Part shown: positions 21,986-35,500 of the stretch, piece after piece
How positions within the stretch are numbered: position 1 is the first letter of the stretch
Layout of the letters: each line of letters opens with the position of its first letter
Assembly: GCF_003597395.2 (NCBI RefSeq)
Contig: NC_133771.1
Coordinates: 133,754,312-133,818,311 of the forward strand
Direction: 5' to 3'
From: Chelonoidis abingdonii
Taxonomy: Eukaryota > Chordata > Testudines > Testudinidae
Length of the DNA stretch: 64,000 bases
The notes under the pieces: generated by a model
What the model saw: the letters and a program-made list of their open reading frames with translations, nothing else
What the model was told of the DNA's origin: nothing
The model's database searches: none
Translations under genes and position numbers: made by a program

Positions 21986-23969
21986 AAACCTCAGTGACAC
22001 ACTGCTCACAAAACACAAAAGCCATGGCAAAGAGTGAAGATGTTTCAAAACTTGAAGAATTATTTGCTGACAATCTGCCTTATTCCTCCTGATCTGACGC
22101 TGCTGCAATGAATATTGGGCCCTCATGAAAAGCAGCCAGAAAGGATTTTAATTTCATTGTAACTCCTACCTCACTAATTTAGTATAGCAACATGATGAGA
22201 CATTGGGAAAACTGCAGAAACTAGAAAAACCTCTATAGCTGAGTTGTAAGTAATAAGGAGATAACTTTATCTTAATGACTTTTCCTCAGTATTTGGTTTC
22301 TGAGCCTCCACTTGTTACAGTTTGACCCTTTTGCTGTGCCTGATCTATTATGTTTCTTTGTAAAGCTTCCACTATGACACATAAGAACTTTACCATTTCT
22401 TGTAACCTATTGACCATTCTTTAACTTTGCAGTTGAATCTGCATTCTACCCCATTCGAGATCTTACTGACTTCAGATCAGTCAAGACTATCAAGAGACTG
22501 CAAATATGTTTTTTTCTCACATGCATTATTATCCATGTGTTCTTTTTTTAGATGTTACACTGATATACAGTGACATAATACTAGTTACACACGTTTTATT
22601 GATATTAATAATCTGGCCATTTACTCAGTGTTCCACTGGGATTGTATATCAGGGCAAATGATGACATTCCTTACTAATGACATCACTTCAGTCATCACTC
22701 CACTATCCATTTGCACACGGACCAACACTAATGTGCTAAAATGGTAGGGAGTGGAAGGAAGAAATCATATTAAGATGGATGTTCATGTTTTGGAAACAAA
22801 ACTTTGCATAATAGGCAATTGTATAAGAATAGGGTGGGATCTATATTAAGAAAATGTGTGCTGAATAAATCCTGGTTTCTGTTTTGTTTCCTTCTTTTCC
22901 TCAGTTCAGTATGTCACTTGCCTTGAATTTTCATTGATAGGTCATCAAATTAAGAAAGAATGCATTGGGTGTAGGGTAGTTTGTTTGCATCTGGGTATGA
23001 AAGTTTATATGGAGGTAGCTGTGTGGCTATTTGGGGCAAGGGTTCATGTTGATGGGCTAGACATGTTCTCATGCAAACGCATTTGTGTAAGCATGTGTGT
23101 GTGTGTGTGTGTAACAGTTTCTAGGTTTGTCCATCACTATTCTAACTGTTGAATTCAACTGAGATACACCAGTTTAATGCAGCTGAAAACCTGATCCAAA
23201 GCGTCCACTCACTTAAGGCCTAAGAATGTGTAACTTTATTTATATTCATATTGCTTAATCTTGTACCACGTTAATCCTTCCATCATCTACCTTTTACGTA
23301 TGTTTATACCTCTTTAATCTGGTTCTAGCTCATCCTTCTGCAAAACCCCCCAAACTATTCCTTTCATTTCAAGAGTGCCTACTGCTCTCCTCTACAGGAC
23401 AGAAAGTCTAGGCTAGCAGCACTATGAGTTAAGTGCTCTCCTTTATAAATAAATTTAGATATAGGCCTCTACCTGTTTGAATCAGCTTCAATTTTTCATT
23501 CCCAGCTGCAAATTCTTCACAGAATAAACTATAGTTTAAATTGTTTGCACTTCTCTCTTTTCTCTCTGCTGTTAGAGATTTAAAGGGAAACAAGTGCTTT
23601 TGATAATGGCTTTCCCATAGATCATATGCACATGGTATGAAAAATTGCAGTAGAGATACTGAATAAGGAAAAGAAAAGGAAGGCATGGCCTGAGTACAGG
23701 AAATGTTAGCTTTCATAGGGGAGAAAACAGAGGAGTTTGGAACTTACTGCAGCCTTGAAGTCAGGAAAAATTAAGCTGAGGTAGGGATGGTTTTAATTAA
23801 CAAGAGAAAAGCCAGAATCTGGAAAAAGGGTTAGAGGTTGCATTCACTTTAAGAATCACTCAGTTAATTAGATAGGAGATCAATTCAGTGGAAAGGGAAT
23901 CAACCAAGTATGCAATTCATCAGATTATGAGCTATTTTGACAGTCAGAGATTCAAGTCAAATGCCCAAG
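21986..23969. other. No gene seen; one TG microsatellite
   Basis: The only clear structure is a (TG)n run at about 23093-23112. Small open frames (for example 22934-23152 plus and 23429-23716 minus) show no recognisable domain, signal or splice context. Confidence 0.55.
23093..23112 (+). repeat. (TG)n microsatellite
   Basis: About ten uninterrupted TG units. Confidence 0.95.
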
Positions 23970-24856
23970 TGTGGCACCACACTGCTGCACAGAGGTGATG
24001 GGGTCAGACCTTTCCACTCTGAAGTTCATGCACTGTTTCTCTGTGAACAGCTGGTTGTGGCCTGCTGGCCTCCTTCCACACAATCACCCCTCGGTCAGGG
24101 TAGAGGGCCTAGTGGCCGGAATCCAGGTACCTCGCCCCAAGTGTCAGGGCACTGTGGCTCAATGGCCAGGGGCCATATAAATTGCTCTCCACATTGGAGC
24201 AGTGTGGACTAATGGCAGAGTCCATACAATCTCCCTCGTGAGCAGGGTAGTGCAGCCTAGTCGCCTGAGTCCAGATAACTCACCCCCAGTGTCAGGGCAG
24301 TGTGGGTCAGTGGCCAGGGTCCATATAAATTACTCCCCGCATTGGAGCAGTGCTACCTAATGGCCAGAGTCCATGCAATCCCTGGAGTGTGTTGGGGGAG
24401 TGAGGTGGTAGGGGGACCCAGGGCCCTGGTAGTCACAATTTCCCCTTGCCTTGAGCTCGGCGGGGATCCACCTGCAACAAGTCGAGCATCTGTGCGGCTC
24501 TAATACCATTTGCCTCTAAAGTTCCCCTGGGTCACTTCCTACCATAAATCCCAGGTTCTTCGCTTCGGGGAGTCCTCCAGTCTGTTCCCCTCCTATGACA
24601 TACTCTGTCTGGGCATCAGGGTGCGTCCAGGCTTGGCTGGCCTCTGGGTCTTGGTGTGCAGGCTATCCCTCCTCAGGAGCTGGCGGCATGCCTCCTTCCC
24701 CTCCGTCAGTCAGCCCAAATTGAGCAGCTCTGCTGCCTTTATACCTGTTCTCCAGTTGGAGCATGCCCAGCAGAGCTTCTGAGACGTGGCTTCCTCTTCT
24801 ATGAAGGAAGGGTTAACCCCTGCAGTACCAGTGCGGGGCCACACTGCCCCATCACA
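23970..24856 (-). mobile_element. Solo LTR (887 bp) with 5-bp target duplication
   Basis: It starts TGTGGCACCAC and ends CCCATCACA, giving TG...CA ends. CCAAG precedes it (23965-23969) and follows it (24857-24861), a perfect 5-bp target duplication. On the minus strand GGTATAAAGGCAGCAG (about 24752-24737) is a TATA-like promoter motif, so the LTR probably reads on minus. A two-copy tandem repeat of 148-bp period (about 24091-24390) lies in its 3' part on that strand. No internal retroviral or gag-pol sequence flanks it. The superfamily (ERV or Gypsy) is unresolved. Confidence 0.85.
24091..24390. repeat. 148-bp-period tandem repeat inside the solo LTR
   Basis: TCAGGGCA at 24144 recurs at 24292 with the whole intervening text repeated at moderate divergence: 'ggccatataaatt', 'cattggagcagtg', 'agagtccat'. 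About two units are present. Confidence 0.85.
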
Positions 24857-24970
24857 CCAAGTCAGAAGTCATGTACTGCAGACATGAAGCCAAGACCTAT
24901 GAGCTAGTTGAGAAGACCCAGTGCAAGAGAGCTAGACAAAAGTGGAAAAAATGTGTGAGGAGGACAGTAA

Positions 24971-27285
24971 GGCCTAGTCTACACTACGTGTTTAAACCGA
25001 TTTTAGCAGCGTTAAACCAATTTAACGCTTTACCCATCCACACTACAAGGCCCTTTATATCGATATAAAGAGCTCTTTAAATCGGTTTCTGTAATCCTCC
25101 CTGACGAGAGGAGTAGTGCTAAAATCGGTTTTACCATATCGGATTAGGGTTAGTGTGGCCGCAAATTGATGGTATTGGCCTCCAGGCCAGTTATCCCACA
25201 GTGCCCACTGTGCCGCCCTGGACAGCGAATCTGCAACTCGATATGGTCGGCCAGGTTAACAGGAAAAGCCGCCGAAATTTAGATTCATTTTCTTTTCCTG
25301 TTTGCCTGCACGTGGAGCTTCTGATCACACGGGCTCGGCGATTCGTTAGTTCCCAAATCCAAAAAAGGACTCCAGCATGAACGTACGGGAGATAGCTGGA
25401 GCTGATCGCTGTATGGGGAAAACAAATCCTGTTCTATTCAACAGCTCAGTTCAGAAGACGAAAATCCCAAAACATTGCAATAAAAAAATCTTACAGGCCT
25501 ACACAGTGAGCTGCGTGACAAGCGGTAAACAGTGACACCAGAGACCTCAAATGGCACGCCTCGATGGCGTCATTGGAGGAGGGTACTGAGACTCCGCTAC
25601 TGTTCAGGTCCCACAGTCCACACGCAGCTCCGAAAAAAGTATTACATTCTTGGCGAGAGCTCCCAGTGCCTGTAGGGATTTCAAACACATGTGCCGCGTG
25701 GTTCAGTGAGAGGAATAGCTGCACTCAATATTACCCTCCCTTCCACACCACATTGATAAGGAAAGAGGAAAGAAATTGTTTCTTGACTTCTTTCAATGTC
25801 ACCCTATGTGCTACTGAATGCTGCTCGGTTAGACGCAACTGCTGCACGCACGTTCACGCGCAGTAATATGCTCTCTCTGCCCCTTCGCCTGGTGGCAGAT
25901 GGATGCAGCTAGGACCTTGTTAAACCGTCCTTGTATCAATCCGCTGAGTGCTTCTTGAGCTGGCTTCAGTGAGGCTGGCCGGGGGGCGTCTGGTAAAAAT
26001 AGGATATGACTCGGTCATTCCCAGTAGATGGTACAGAAATCGGTGGTTGTGTGTACCGTTCACTTTCATCATAGAACTGGGGAGTGAGCTCCATTCTGAG
26101 CCTCTCCCCTTTCCTGCTAGTTAAAGAAAAGATTCCGTCCTCCCATAACGCCTGGCTACGGATTCATAGCAGCGGTCATGCTGGGGCTTCTCTCCCGCAC
26201 TGCTAATGTTCCTGCTTTGGACTTGCCATGAGCAAGAGTAGTCTGGCCATCCCCCTCATGTTTATTGTCACCTAAAAATGCAGTGGTTCTTATTCCTGCA
26301 TTCTTTATTACTTCATGACACCAAAATGGGGGGGACACTTGCCACCGATTAGCCCAGAAGATTTGGGGAGGAGGGAAGCAACCGGCCCCAGGTGGGGTTG
26401 TTGCCGGGGCACCCCCCTGTGAATGGAATGTTAGGCCTTCAACATTTCATGGTGAGCATCTGACATACACTCGAGCACCTGTGCTACTACTGAATACTAC
26501 TGGTTCTCTAGTACACTACCCCATTATTCTAGGCAAAGCGAGGAAACTCGACTCATACGTTTTTTAGTAAGAAACCATAGAGGATTGACTCAATTAGTCG
26601 ATTCCCAGTGATTTTTTGCTTTGCGGTCCCCAGTCGATCTCAGCCAGAAGGTGGCACCCAATTGATGCGGCAGACTAGGTACAGAGGAACAGATTAACCC
26701 TCATCACGTTTGCCATTTATTACGCCGGCCCAGCAGACCCGGTGTACTAGTTTCAGATACGTCTCGACTAACTGCTCCCTCTGTTATCTGCGCAAAGCAA
26801 AGATGATAATGCTGCTGATATGGTGCGCTGCTCGTGAGTATTGCCTCTGTCCGCGGCATCCAGTACACATATGGTGACTGTGAAAAAAAAAAGCTGAACG
26901 GACTTCATGGTTGCCGTGCTATGGCGTCTGCCAGCGCAAGCCAGGGAAAAAGGGAGCGAAATGATTGTCTGCCGTTGCTTTCCCAGAGGAAGGAATGAGA
27001 GACGACATTTACCCAGAACCACCCACGACAATGATTTTTGCCTCATCAGCCACTGGGCTCTCAACCCAGAATTCTAAGGGGCAAGGCAGACTGCGGGAGC
27101 TATGGGATAGCTACGGAATAGCTACCACAGTGCAACGCTCTGGAAATCGACGCTAGCCTAGGATCATGGACGCACACCGCCGAATTAATGTGCTTAGTGT
27201 GGCCGTGTGCACTCGACTTTATACAATCTATTTTATAAAACCGGTTTATGTAAAATCGGAATAATCCCGTAGTGTAGATGTACCC
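24971..27285 (-). mobile_element. PIF/Harbinger element, 2.3 kb, decayed
   Basis: The left end reads GGCCTAGTCTACACTACG and the right end, inverted, GGGTACATCTACACTACGGG. Flanks are TAA (24968-24970) and TAC (27286-27288), an imperfect form of the 3-bp TWA duplication of this superfamily. On the minus strand the first 350 bases match the left end of the element at 63093, including 'aattctgggttgaga' and the region around its transposase start codon. Beyond that I see no intact transposase: the frames between 25.4 and 26.8 kb are short and unrecognised. A poly-T tract replaces part of the coding start. Confidence 0.8.
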
Positions 27286-27288
27286 TAC

Positions 27289-29917
27289 GAGGCAGATGGC
27301 AGGTGTACAGAATAGCGTGTTTATACCATTACGTACCATTTTGAATTTTGAGGGATAGTGACTTATTTTTGGTGTACCAGCATTTCCTTTTTGCCTATTA
27401 CTTGGCCTTTATTGCTGCTAGGTCACACCAACTGCACCAACTGGGATATTGATCATATTGTGTATAATGGCATATATGCCCTGAAGATTATAGGTACACT
27501 TCAAGAAGAGGACAATAAATCAATCAGTATGTTTTCAAATTGCTAGCTAAAATCTTGGGTCAGACAAGGAGAGTCTTTCCAAGTGATATTCCAATGTATG
27601 GGCAATGAGCCACAGCATCTGAGCAACAGACTCTATCCCAGCCAATAGGACAACAGCCAGGAAAACAACCCGCTGCACTAATTATCTAGCAGTCAAACAG
27701 AGTAACACAGCTCGAGAGGGAGCCCAGGTCATTCAAGATATATTAAACTGAAAAAGTGAAGAGACGTTAATGCTTCAATTAAACAATAACAACAGGACTC
27801 CTTTGGAGCACCAAGGTCTTACAAAAATCTCACCATGGTCCAAGTGTGCAAAAAGACAGAAAAAGAGGCAGGCCATGCTTCTAAATAAAAGCTGCACATT
27901 TAGTTTATGGAAATAGGCAGGAATGTATGCACCATTTCTGGCAATCCCACTGATTAATCTATGCAATTACTCTGACTCTCTCAGCGGGTGCATTCCTTCA
28001 AGTTTGTTCTTCTTCTGTGGGAAATGCTTGACCTCTCATTTTGACATGAGGGCTTTCTGAACCACTTTTGTCATCTTACAGAGTATTTATGATCATATCT
28101 GTGTGAAATTATTGGGCAACATTCTCAGGTCAATTCCATTTCATTTGCAACCTTCCTGGAGTGCAAAGGGAGCAGAAATTCCATACTTTGCTCACAATGT
28201 AGCAGAGTTGGAGGAAAGATGGCAGGGATGGCTTTAACATCAGTCCCCTCCCCTGCAGCAGCCTCTTGTCTAGGAGTGTATTGGAGACATGGCTGGAGTC
28301 CAGTGTGCTCTAGCAATCCCAAGGCAGGGTACAGAACAATGGAACATGCCCATAACCTCACCTCTACCAAGAGTGGAGTTACAGGAGGCTATCACAGAGC
28401 ATAAAATGAGTTGCACTGGCTGGATCAGAGATATAGCCAAGGAAGCTGAGGATGAAAACCGCCCATGCGCCTGACAGTTTCCACCACTGTTCTAGTCACA
28501 ATTTAAAGTGGTTACCACTGCCTACCCTCCCTTAGGGTGAATGCCCCCTACAGCGCCAGGGGCAAGGCTGGTGAAGGGAATTATAAATTACACCTTCTTG
28601 CACCAGCAACAGTGAATCTGGCCCAAAAAGTCTTAACTTACTTCATATCATCAACCAAGGTAGCATTGCTTGAGAAACCACAGTTGTTAGTAAGCAGTGG
28701 GAGCTTGTAAATTGTCATTTTATGGGGGCAAATAAAAGTTATGGCTGTGTTATTTTTCTTTTTTAGAAACGTCTTTGTGATGGTGAGTTAACGGGTTCTA
28801 AATCACCATTTAAGGACCCAGAGGAAATGTTCCACCCTTATAATTTATAAGAGGGCTGATCTGAAGCCAAAAACTGCATGAGAGTGGCTCCATTTGTGTT
28901 CTAAAAAGGGAGAGGAGCTTGATAGCTTTTCTTTAATGGGTGGAAGCGTGTTGCAGGGTGAATGCAAGTCACAGACATGCAATGGATAAATGGAAACATG
29001 TACCATTTTTGCAGTCACACTGGTTCTAAGAGACCTGGCTGGTAATGTAATGTAGCTAATCCTCACACACTAATTGGTGTTGGCTAGCCAATGAAAATAA
29101 AAGAAATCTGAACAATTAGCCAGTGACAGAAAATAATGGATATTTATCCCAAGGGATTAGCAGATAACCTTGGCACTGATACACGCATCCAGTGTGCTTT
29201 ATGTTCACAGTTGTATTTTGTCTAGGACACCACAAAAAACACAGTAAAATACGGCACAGATATAGGAGATTGTTTTATTACGCACTATTGATTCATATAG
29301 GCATAAATGTACATTTAGTGCTCATTAAAGGTGCCAGACTGATGCCGCTGGCAGCTGACATTTACTGTTGCAGTCACTGTTTAAAGCACAGAAGGGAGAA
29401 GAGCCAACTTCTGCATACTGACATGGCACCAAACCTCAATTCTGATTGGGAGGGGACATTTTTAGGGATAGTTCACGCTCCTTGCCCATTAAACCTTTGG
29501 CATCAAATCAAACATGGTGCCAGATCCTTGGTCAGCAGCCAGAAAGTCCACATAAGCAGCTACTTGAAGATTCCATACTGTATGGGGAATCCCCATGTGG
29601 CAATGTGGCATACAGCTGGCCTGTCATCTCCCACTCTCAATCCCCAAGGAAGGTGGTGTGCCTGGAGAATGGTTGAATGAGGAATGTGGCCAAGGAGCTA
29701 ATGAGATTTGGTGATCCTCAGCTGCTGGAACAGCATATTGGGGACCTGCAGTCAGAGGCAACTTGGAACAGGCCTGCAGCTGCTCTAAATTGCACTGAGA
29801 ACTGAGTCAGACTCCGATTTGTTGGCAGGATTATAAACATGCAGCACTAGTACAAACTGAGGACACTTTGCTGTTAGGAACTAGAGTGAGACCACCAAAC
29901 TCAATTCACATGTATAG
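27289..29917. other. No gene seen; possible old MITEs
   Basis: 28110-28625 is bounded by 'ttgggcaacattctcagg' and 'gtgaatctggcccaa', imperfectly inverted ends suggesting an old MITE. 29330-29525 is bounded by 'ggtgccagactgatg' and 'catggtgccag'. The plus-strand frame 29192-29680 has no recognisable domain. The rest is unassigned. Confidence 0.45.
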
Positions 29918-30879
29918 CTTCATAGATTCCAAGGCCAGAAAGGACCATTATGATCACCCAGTTAAACCTCCTGCATAACACAGGTCATAGAATTTCACCC
30001 AGAAATTCCTGCATCAAGTCCAATACCTTCTGATTGAGCTAGACCCTGTCTTTTAGAATGTCTTCCAGTCTTCTGATTTAAAGTTTTCAAGGAACAGATA
30101 ACCCGCTGCACCCCAGTAAATTGTTTGAATTATTAATTACCCTTGCTTGTGCACTTTCTTTCCAATCTGAATTTGTCTAGCTTCAGTGCTTAGCCATAAT
30201 GTCTTGTTAAGCCTCTGTCTGCTAAATTAAAGACCCCTCTACCATCAGAAATCTTCTTCCTAATTATGATTGCGTCATCTCTGAACCGTCTCTTGGACAA
30301 AATAAATAGATTGACCTGCTTAACTCTCTCACTGTAGAACAGGTTTTCCAGATCTTGAATTATTCTTGTAGCTCTTTACTGAACTCTTCTTAATTTTTTA
30401 ACATACTTTTTGAAGTGTGGACACCAGAACTGAACATAGTATTCCAGTAATGATCTATATAGTGCTATAGAGAGAGGTAATAATACCACCTCTCTGTTTC
30501 TACTGTTTCCCCTGCTTATATATTCAAGAATCATGCTAGCTCTCTGAATCACTGCATAGGAGCTCACATTCAGTTGGTTATCCCATCTTAACCCTTAAAT
30601 CCTTTTCAGAGCCAGTACTTTCCAGAATAGTCTCCTGTTCTGTAAGTGTGACCCATATTCTTAGTTCCTAGATGTATGACCATTCATTTGGCTGAATTAC
30701 AATACATGTTGTTCAAGAAAGCCCCGCTTACCAAACGGTCCAGACCATCTGTAGAACTGTTCTATCTTTATCATTGCTTATTATGCCACCATTTTGTGAC
30801 ATCCACAAACTTAACCAACAATTATTTTATATTTTCTTCCACGTCATTGATAAAAACATTAAATAGCATTGGGCCAAGC
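29918..30879 (-). mobile_element. CR1 LINE 3' region, first segment (interrupted by a solo LTR)
   Basis: Read on minus, it ends with the CR1 3' hallmark: 'cttcatagattccaaggcc' then 'agaaaggaccattatgatca' on plus, with the ATTCTATGA-like terminal unit. Upstream text such as 'tgaagtgtggacaccagaac' and 'gcattgggccaag' is standard for sauropsid CR1 copies. The match continues at 31752 after the inserted LTR. No intact coding sequence. Confidence 0.85.
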
Positions 30880-31751
30880 TGTCGTAGCTTCCTACTCAGA
30901 TTTGAACCTTAGCGTTCATAAAATGAGAAGCTAGCATGAAACCTCCAAGCTTAATTGCCAGCTTGGATCTGATATCGCTGCCACCAGCCAAAAATTCTTC
31001 AGTGCTTTTGGCTCACTCTGGTCTACCCATAACCTTTCCCTGCGGAACCCCAGAGACTTCAGAAGGCCTGAGTCTCACACAAAGGAAATATAACCTCCTC
31101 CATTAGTCTCCCTCTTATTCTCATCCCTCAGCCTCCCCTCCCTGTGTTATCCCTTGGCTGATACTTTGTATCTCTATAATCTCCTTGAATGCTCAAAACA
31201 AAGAGGGCAATACTTACTCTCCCTCCCTCCTTCTTCTCCTTGAGCTGCACAGATCACCTCCGAAATTAACACAAAGAGAATTCCTTCCCTTCGTTCCTTA
31301 GCCTACCCCATAGAAAATCAACATCTTAAAAAGAAAGCTTTATATAAAAAAAGAAAAACACCATAAACATACTGCATCAAGTGAATACACAGGCTACTTG
31401 CTTATAAGAAAATTATATGAATAAACAGCCTTATTCAAATAAGAAATACATTAACATTCAGCAATACTACACACATGTAAAATAAAATAAAAAAAAAAAG
31501 CTTACTGTCTTTCTATCTTTGTACTTACACTTGGAAACAGAAGATTAGAAAAGCCTGGAGATAGAAATCACTCTCATAGCCGAGAGAGCACAGAACAGAG
31601 AGAGAGACAAAAGACCCACACCCCAAAATTTCCCTCCCTGAGCTTTGAAAAATCCGGTTTCCTGATTGGTCCTCTTGTCAGGTGTTTGGTTCCCTTTGTT
31701 AACCCTTTACAGGTGAAAGAAACGTTAACCCTTAGCTATCTGTTTATGACA
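30880..31751 (-). mobile_element. Solo LTR (872 bp) inserted in a CR1
   Basis: On minus it begins TGTCATAAACAGATAGC and ends CTACGACA, so it has TG...CA ends. CAAGC (30875-30879) and CAAGT (31752-31756) flank it as a 5-bp target duplication with one mismatch, and the CR1 text reads continuously across the two sides. CCAAT-box-like 'gaccaatcagg' and a TATAAAG motif are visible on minus. No internal retrotransposon sequence is attached. Confidence 0.87.
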
Positions 31752-31860
31752 CAAGTAAAGACCCAGGTGGGACCACACTAGAAATGATGATGATGATTCC
31801 TAATTTATAATTACTTCTTGAGATCTATGACGAATATGCCATCCAACAATCATCAGACAA
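31752..31860 (-). mobile_element. CR1 LINE, second segment
   Basis: The text 'gggaccacactagaaat' continues the CR1 interrupted at 30879. It fades into unrecognised AT-rich DNA. Confidence 0.7.
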
Positions 31861-32589
31861 TGGTACCTCATAAATGAAAGAGGATGATTTTTCAGTTGCT
31901 CCAGAAACTCTTAATGACTGTCTTAATTACATTTTCATAAACTATCTGAAGCTTTGCTCTAGAACTTGTTGAAAATTTTCATAATTTGCCATTTTACTTA
32001 ATTTTTATTGTGATTTTTATAAAAAAAAATAAAAGGAAAAATTGAGAATATTTTCACAAAAAAAAATCCTATTTTTGACCAGCTCTATTCCTCTCTATTA
32101 CACATGATAATTTATTACTTTCAATAATTCTTACCTCCCTGACAGGGCTATTGTGCTCCTTATTTCATAAATGTGTATAAAATGCTTTTGTATTTAATTC
32201 AGTATTATTAGCTCACATGTGATGTGTCCTTTGTAAATACCAAAAGAAAAACATACACAATCTAAGACAACAACAACATTCACATAATACATTTAAATGT
32301 CAATCATGATTTAATAAAAACTCCTTTCTTCAGCACAATGCTAAAAGGGCAAAACTTGCCACCAATTTATTTACTACAGGAGATTTGAGAAAATACTTAA
32401 AACATTCTATTTTGAGATAGAAATAAAAATTCTTTTTATCCAAGAAAGGTAAAATCCAGCATGCTGTCAGAAGCAGGAAAATTCTACAGTCCAAAAGCTA
32501 ATGAGGTAGATCTATCAATGCTCCAAATTTACATCAGGAAAAACAAAGATGTGAAGTAATTTTCCATATCTACCTTTAAGAACAGCAGT
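31861..32589. other. AT-rich stretch without gene
   Basis: 31950-32090 contains the GAAAATTTTC-type AT-rich repeat ending in 'tttttgaccagctctattcc'. The rest is unrecognised. Confidence 0.45.
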
Positions 32590-35500
32590 TTCCACGGTTT
32601 GGAATCTTAACTGAGTATATGCCTTACGTAAATGATGATTTGATAACTCATTCAAATACTTCAAAAACAAGTGTTGTCGTCAAAGTAGAAAACCAGCAGG
32701 CAAACTTAGAATAATGAGTCATAGCCAGATGTTTTGGTTGGGTAATATTGGTCATTCTCTGTTTAAGTAATTCATTGCATTGATTAAAAGATATCAGCAA
32801 TAAGTGAGTAATAGAAAAACCCAACCTAGCTATAATAAATTCTAGGGTCTTATATCTTGGAAATAAGGTGTACACAGATTGCTCTTCCAACTCCTGAAGG
32901 CAAAGAGGGGCAATCTATAAGCTGGAACAGTACAGATATTAGACCATAATTTAAGAAAAGCAATACAAGATCTACTACCAACAGAAAAAGCCACTCACCT
33001 TGGCACATAAAGACAAGACAGGGATAGAATTTGGAAGAATAAAAAGTCTTCTCACAATTTTTTTTTAATGACTTCTAAGGCCAAATTTCTTTCTTTAAAA
33101 TATCCATTAAATTAAATATAAATTAAAAAGAAGAGGCACAAGAAGGCTTCCCTGGTATACTTCCCTAAAAGTAGGGAAAACAGCACATTCTCCACCGACT
33201 TTAGATCTTACCCTAGCCATATTGCCATGGCATAAAGCCTCCAAAATACACAAAAAGTTTAGCTGGATATCCAGGCTTCTTAATTTCACCCAAAGTTTGT
33301 CTTGGTTAATAGAATCAAATGACATCTTTAGATCTATGAAAGCACCATACAATCTAATACCCTTAACCACAGTATATTTATAAATTATATAGAATAAAAT
33401 AAAATAATTATAATTTGTGACTCTACCAGCCCTAAAGCCAGACTCCTCTTCATGTAGTAAATTAGCCTCTAAAGCGCATATTTCAAGTTTAGATAGTAAA
33501 AATCTGGAAGGAATTTTCTCTGCCACATCTAACAAATTAATAGGTCTGTATGAAGTAGGATTCTTTCTGTCCTCTTTTTTTAAAAATAGGAGCTATCACA
33601 CTAGACTTCCAGCCACACAAAATCTATCCAGTATGATTGATGGCAGTAAACAATTTAGTTGAGACTGGAGACCACCAACCAAGATTTCCCTGAAAAATTT
33701 CAGCAGGAAAATAATCATTCCTTGGGATATTTTTTTTTCAGTCATGGGGCTAAAATAAACGTCCAGTAATGAAGACCAGAATGGTCAATCAAAGAAAGAA
33801 TTCCTCATTTCATTAACTGTGGTAGAATTAGATTTTAAAAAAACTGATTGAGGGGAATTATTAAAAACCTAGCCAAAATGTGCTATCCAGGCTTCATCAT
33901 TAATATGCAGTTCCTCAACTGGAGTATATCTACCAAAACCAAAGGCCACCAACTTCCAAAACTTGGAAGATTTTTTAGTTTTAATTGCTACTTCAAAATC
34001 CTTCCACAAGGAACTAAGACAGTCTTGGGTTTTATGTATAATTCACCTTTATATCTTCCTCTGGCAGCTACTAAATTCTGAAGTAAATAAGAAGTGGGAT
34101 TGTGTTTTACCCTAGTAGCTGTGTGCACTAGAACAGACTTCTCCATCAAGTCAACATCATACCAAGTGTGCTTATATTTGAACGTATTTTTGGAATAATT
34201 AAAAACAAAATTAATTTGTTTAGAGACAAGTGGTTTTAAGATCTTCCCAGCAACGCATATGATTCACAAATTTGAGAGGAATTCTTAGAATTAATAATTA
34301 GGTCTCTGAAAAATCTAACAGCAGAGTCCTGCAATCTCTTTGAAAATTTGTTCTGACTGGCTGAGATCCATTTTAATCTTTTACAACCACATTGGTCCAA
34401 AGGGATAATTAAGGCATCCTTACCTAGCAGAAATAAAATGCTTCCTGAAAAGGGCACTTCATCCATAATTATAGCGAGAGGTCACCATCTAGCCAAGAAA
34501 ATATACAGAAATCCCTATAGAAGGGCCAATTCACTACAGAGATAACAATATAATCAATAATACTATCACCATGTAATATGAGTAAAATGCTCTTCTTTAT
34601 CTCCCTCACTTCTTCCATTTACAGGTATCAGATTAAACTTATCTGAAAAAGCCTTTAATTTTTGTCCAGAGATGTTAACCACCTGACCTCTAGAGTTTTG
34701 AGGGGGAAGTTAAAAAACTTCTTCAATATTTTCTTTCCCGGATAGTTAGTTAGAGGACCTGTTCAGCGTCAAAGTCTTCCACAATAATTAGACATGCCAT
34801 TGGAAATTGAAGTCCTACTATATCATTTTGCTCATTCTGGCGCTCTCACAATGACTCAGAATAAAAAGGGGGAAGATATGGAGGGAAAATAAACATTTAA
34901 TACTAAAATTTGGAGACCAGGAGAAAAAATTTAAAATATAGCCTGAATGTCCAAACACTTTGGGCTTTCCAGTGTAAAGAAACCAAGGTGCCAAGTCCTC
35001 CTGATGTACAACTCCTTTTTGACAATCAACTTCCTCCTTAGAGAAATAATAAAAAACCTGGAATGATTTCAGAGTCAGCTAACCATGTGTCTTGTAAAAG
35101 AATCAAATCACAAGTTTCCAAACATTTAAAAAAAACCCTCTAGTGTTCATCTTATTTTTATACTCAGATAAATTTGAGGATAAAGCACATAAATTGTGCT
35201 TGCAAAAACTCTTTCTAGATGGAGGCAAAGGAATTGGACAATTTAGTCAAATATAAATAATGAATCCAACTGCCTAACTGTAAGAATTGGATTAATCTCC
35301 AAATACCACATTATTCTGATGAGTAATCTACATGGAGATTGTGAACATAATGGTGGAAGGGAATCCTCTTGAAATTCTATCTCAAGGCTCCTATAACACC
35401 ATTTGGGGGAAGGGGAAAAGGTAAAGCTATTGGGCCTAGAATAAAAGATCAAAGGATCAAACATGGGAGACCCAGTTAAATTAATATTACAAAAAGTACT

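Noticed and set aside
24091..24390. Two spaced repeats resembling a CRISPR-like or minisatellite array
   Set aside because: Only two diverged units of 148 bp, inside a solo LTR of a vertebrate genome.
28110..28625. Candidate gene with overlapping plus- and minus-strand frames
   Set aside because: Ends look like inverted termini of an old MITE; frames are short and without domains.
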